Of a stretch of DNA of 14,689 nucleotides, positions 12,856 to 14,689 are shown in pieces. Every line of letters starts with the position of its first letter. Positions within the stretch are counted from its first letter, which is position 1. The translations under genes were made by a program, and so were the position numbers. This stretch comes from JABIEQ01 sp964516055. Lineage in GTDB: Bacteria > Patescibacteriota > Patescibacteriia > Magasanikbacterales > UBA922. The notes under the pieces were generated by a model. The model was not told the origin of the DNA and did no database searches. It saw only the letters and a program-made list of their open reading frames with translations. Location of the stretch: the NCBI GenBank assembly GCA_964516055.1, contig CAZEYK010000030.1, forward strand, positions 1 through 14,689. Direction: 5' to 3'.

Positions 12856-13431
12856 TTATGGCAAATACACCGCAGTAATATTTAATACATCCGTCTTATG
12901 TATTTCTAATATAAAGGGTTGCCAATAGTCTCCCCCACCAAACGCATCCGTTTGTGTAAATAAATTCACAAACGCCTCTTGCGATGTTGCACGGAGATGA
13001 TCTCCTTCATACAAGAAAATGTTCGTGTCCTGCGAAATGGTAAGCACCTGTTCATCACCAAATGCAGTACTGAGATAAAAATTATTATTTAACGATGGGG
13101 CACAATCACCATCATAGATGCGACTGCGTTCACAACCAGTTTCTTCAATTGCCTTTTCTATTGCATAATCTCCTCCATATTCAGCAGTTGATCGAACACG
13201 CATACTATATTGCCCTGTTCCCGCAGGTTCAATGTTTACAATCTGATACACCGTGGTAGTGCTTCCTTTAGTTACTTCTTCTATATCATCACCGGTACTC
13301 CCATTGCTAGTCGTACTCACATGAATATCCATATCAAGCGACATACGGGAAGGATTCCCCTCTTTAATAGCTGCCTGTGTACATCCAGAAAGCATGAGTA
13401 TGCTACAGATAAAACATAATTGATACTTCAT
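12856..13431 (-). CDS. Small secreted lipoprotein of unknown function
   Basis: From the ATG at 13431 the product has 191 residues and begins with a classic lipoprotein signal: MKYQ, a hydrophobic core and the lipobox LSGC at 14-17, so C17 would be lipidated and the protein anchored on the outer face of the membrane. The mature part is Ser/Thr/Asp-rich at first (about 25-55), then looks like a beta-rich globular domain; C100 and C110 could form a short disulfide loop. I do not recognise the family. The frame is open for 26 further codons upstream, but only the 13431 start gives a proper signal peptide. No Shine-Dalgarno is seen; TATATT/TATTAT elements just upstream would allow a very short leader. 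It lies 58 nt after the DUF2130 gene and has its own terminator. Confidence 0.8.
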   Translation of the reverse strand: MKYQLCFICSILMLSGCTQAAIKEGNPSRMSLDMDIHVSTTSNGSTGDDIEEVTKGSTTTVYQIVNIEPAGTGQYSMRVRSTAEYGGDYAIEKAIEETGCERSRIYDGDCAPSLNNNFYLSTAFGDEQVLTISQDTNIFLYEGDHLRATSQEAFVNLFTQTDAFGGGDYWQPFILEIHKTDVLNITAVYLP

Positions 13432-13489
13432 ATATATAATATATATTGTTTTTATTCCTATGGATGAATTATTCCGAAATAAAACCACT

Positions 13490-14689
13490 TCACGAGGAAA
13501 GTTCATCAAACTTTGCAGTCATGGTGAGATTTCCACGAATTAACTTTTTTATGGTTAAATCTTCCGCTTTATTATTAGCAAGACGAAGATTGTTTTCTGA
13601 CGATAATAGAGCATCTTTCGTTTTTTGGAGATGATCAATAGTCTTGTCTATTTCATCAATCGCGGTTTTAAATTTACGACTAGCGAGGTCGAAATTTCTT
13701 GCAAAACCTTCTTTGAATTCATTTATATTGTCCTCAAAGTTCGTAATGTCTATATTCTGATTTCTAACCAAAGCCAGCTCAGCTTTGTATTTGAGCGAGT
13801 TCATCGCTGCATTCCGCAAAAGTGTAATAATCGGAATAAAAAATTGCGGGCGAATAACATACATTTTTGGATATTTATGAGAAACATCAATAATGCCGGT
13901 GTTGTAAAGTTCGTTTTCCGCCTCCAAAAGTGAAACAAGCACTGCATATTCACATTTCTTTTCTGTACGATCTTTATCAAGCTTAGCTAGAAAATCATCA
14001 TTCTTTTTCTTGGTAGCGGTTTCATCTCCCTCATTTTTCATTTCAAACATGATTGAAATGATTTCGTTTCCTGAATCATCGGTTTCACGGTAAATATAAT
14101 CACCTTTGTTACCAGAACTTGCGTCGTTGTCTTTTTCAAAATAAGCGTTTTGAAAAGCAGTAGCACGCAATCTGTTGAATTCGACTTCACAATGTTGCTC
14201 TAGGGTTTCACCGACCATTTTGGTGCTCAGTTTGAGCTTCATGTCTTTACGAAGCGCAATTTCTTCATCTTTCATCTTGATGATGTCGTCTCTGGTTTTG
14301 ATTTCATTGGCGTATTTTTCTTGTAAGGATTTTTCAAGCAATTGTTTTTCGATTTCCTTGTTTTTTAAATCATTGTTTAGATCATCTCGCTCTTTTTCAA
14401 TCTTTTTAACTGCTTCTGTAACTGTGAGTTTTTGCTCTACTTCCGCTTTTTCTAGTTTTGATTTCATTTCTGCAAGTTCTGCTTCTTTTTTTGCCAGTTG
14501 TTCCGCAAGATTACGGTCTTTTTCGGCTTTTAACTCTGTTAGTTCTTTATCTTTCTTGGCGAGTTCTTCTTGAAATGTGTTTTTAAGATTGGATTCAGCA
14601 AGTTTAAGTGCGTTTGCTTTTTCTCTCTCGGCTATTTCTAAACGTTCATGCAGTTCTTTATCGAATTCTTGATTGCGGACTTGTTTGAG
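13490..14689 (-). CDS. DUF2130 coiled-coil protein, possible PD-(D/E)xK nuclease fold (5' end outside window)
   Basis: The reading frame is open without a stop from the TGA at 13490 to the right edge, 399 residues, so the ATG at 14467 is internal and the true start lies beyond 14689. The first about 150 visible residues are a nearly continuous coiled coil of K/E/L/A heptads. The following domain (about 155-300) matches DUF2130, with G-E-x-x-E (near residue 164), K-G-D (D197) and F-E-M-K (E216, K218). This E...D...ExK order resembles the catalytic core of PD-(D/E)xK nucleases, but that is my reading of the pattern. A second helical stretch (about 300-375) precedes the C-terminus. Family length is usually about 420-450 residues, so most of the gene is present. 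Function of DUF2130 is not established. Confidence 0.82.
   Translation of the reverse strand, partial: LKQVRNQEFDKELHERLEIAEREKANALKLAESNLKNTFQEELAKKDKELTELKAEKDRNLAEQLAKKEAELAEMKSKLEKAEVEQKLTVTEAVKKIEKERDDLNNDLKNKEIEKQLLEKSLQEKYANEIKTRDDIIKMKDEEIALRKDMKLKLSTKMVGETLEQHCEVEFNRLRATAFQNAYFEKDNDASSGNKGDYIYRETDDSGNEIISIMFEMKNEGDETATKKKNDDFLAKLDKDRTEKKCEYAVLVSLLEAENELYNTGIIDVSHKYPKMYVIRPQFFIPIITLLRNAAMNSLKYKAELALVRNQNIDITNFEDNINEFKEGFARNFDLASRKFKTAIDEIDKTIDHLQKTKDALLSSENNLRLANNKAEDLTIKKLIRGNLTMTAKFDELSS

Noticed and set aside
13490..14467. DUF2130 gene starting at ATG 14467 as a complete 325-residue protein
   Set aside because: The same frame continues without a stop, as coiled coil, to the right edge of the window, so the gene is partial and this ATG is internal.

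Overview
The window is AT-rich (under 40% G+C by eye) bacterial DNA using the standard bacterial code: TGA is a true stop in the kinase, csoR-like and DUF2130 genes. Almost every gene lies on the minus strand. The gene set (monocistronic trpS and rlmN, a Gmad2-domain anchor protein, a DedA-PAP2-LssY fusion, small charged hypotheticals, many starts without a Shine-Dalgarno) is what I associate with Patescibacteria/CPR-type genomes. That placement is inference and no rRNA or marker phylogeny is present to prove it.

Layout from left to right. A + strand gene enters from the left edge and stops at 153; a strong hairpin terminator (179-210) separates it from convergent rlmN (234-1283). A minus-strand pair follows: a Gmad2 membrane-anchored protein and, 9 nt downstream of it, a small serine/threonine-kinase-like protein. 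A 73-residue charged protein with its own terminator and trpS (3007-4032) come next. In the divergent gap upstream of trpS, the + strand carries a complete miniature transcription unit not obvious from long ORFs: a sigma-70-type promoter, a leader with two hairpins, a 38-codon membrane peptide with an excellent Shine-Dalgarno, an ATGA-overlapping 19-codon ORF and a terminator. A cupin gene follows on the minus strand.

The central block (4922-10536) reads as one minus-strand operon: a CsoR/CstR-family repressor, a YgaP-type DUF2892 membrane protein, an unusually long HlyD-type membrane fusion protein and an RND permease, with junctions of a 4-nt overlap, 0-12 nt and 2 nt. Its promoter (TTGACA-N17-TATAGT) has a perfect inverted repeat, TATACCCC-CCT-GGGGTATA, between and over the core elements, a typical CsoR-family operator. 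The repressor keeps the two family cysteines but has alanine where copper CsoR has its histidine ligand, a CstR (persulfide-sensor) pattern. I therefore infer a thiol/persulfide- or metal-responsive efflux operon, autoregulated by the first gene. I regard this as the most interesting system in the window.

The right end holds a monocistronic DedA-PAP2-LssY lipid-phosphatase/transport fusion between two terminators, a small secreted lipoprotein gene, and a DUF2130 gene that runs off the right edge, with a long coiled coil and an E...D...ExK pattern reminiscent of PD-(D/E)xK nucleases. No tRNA, rRNA, CRISPR array or insertion sequence was seen.
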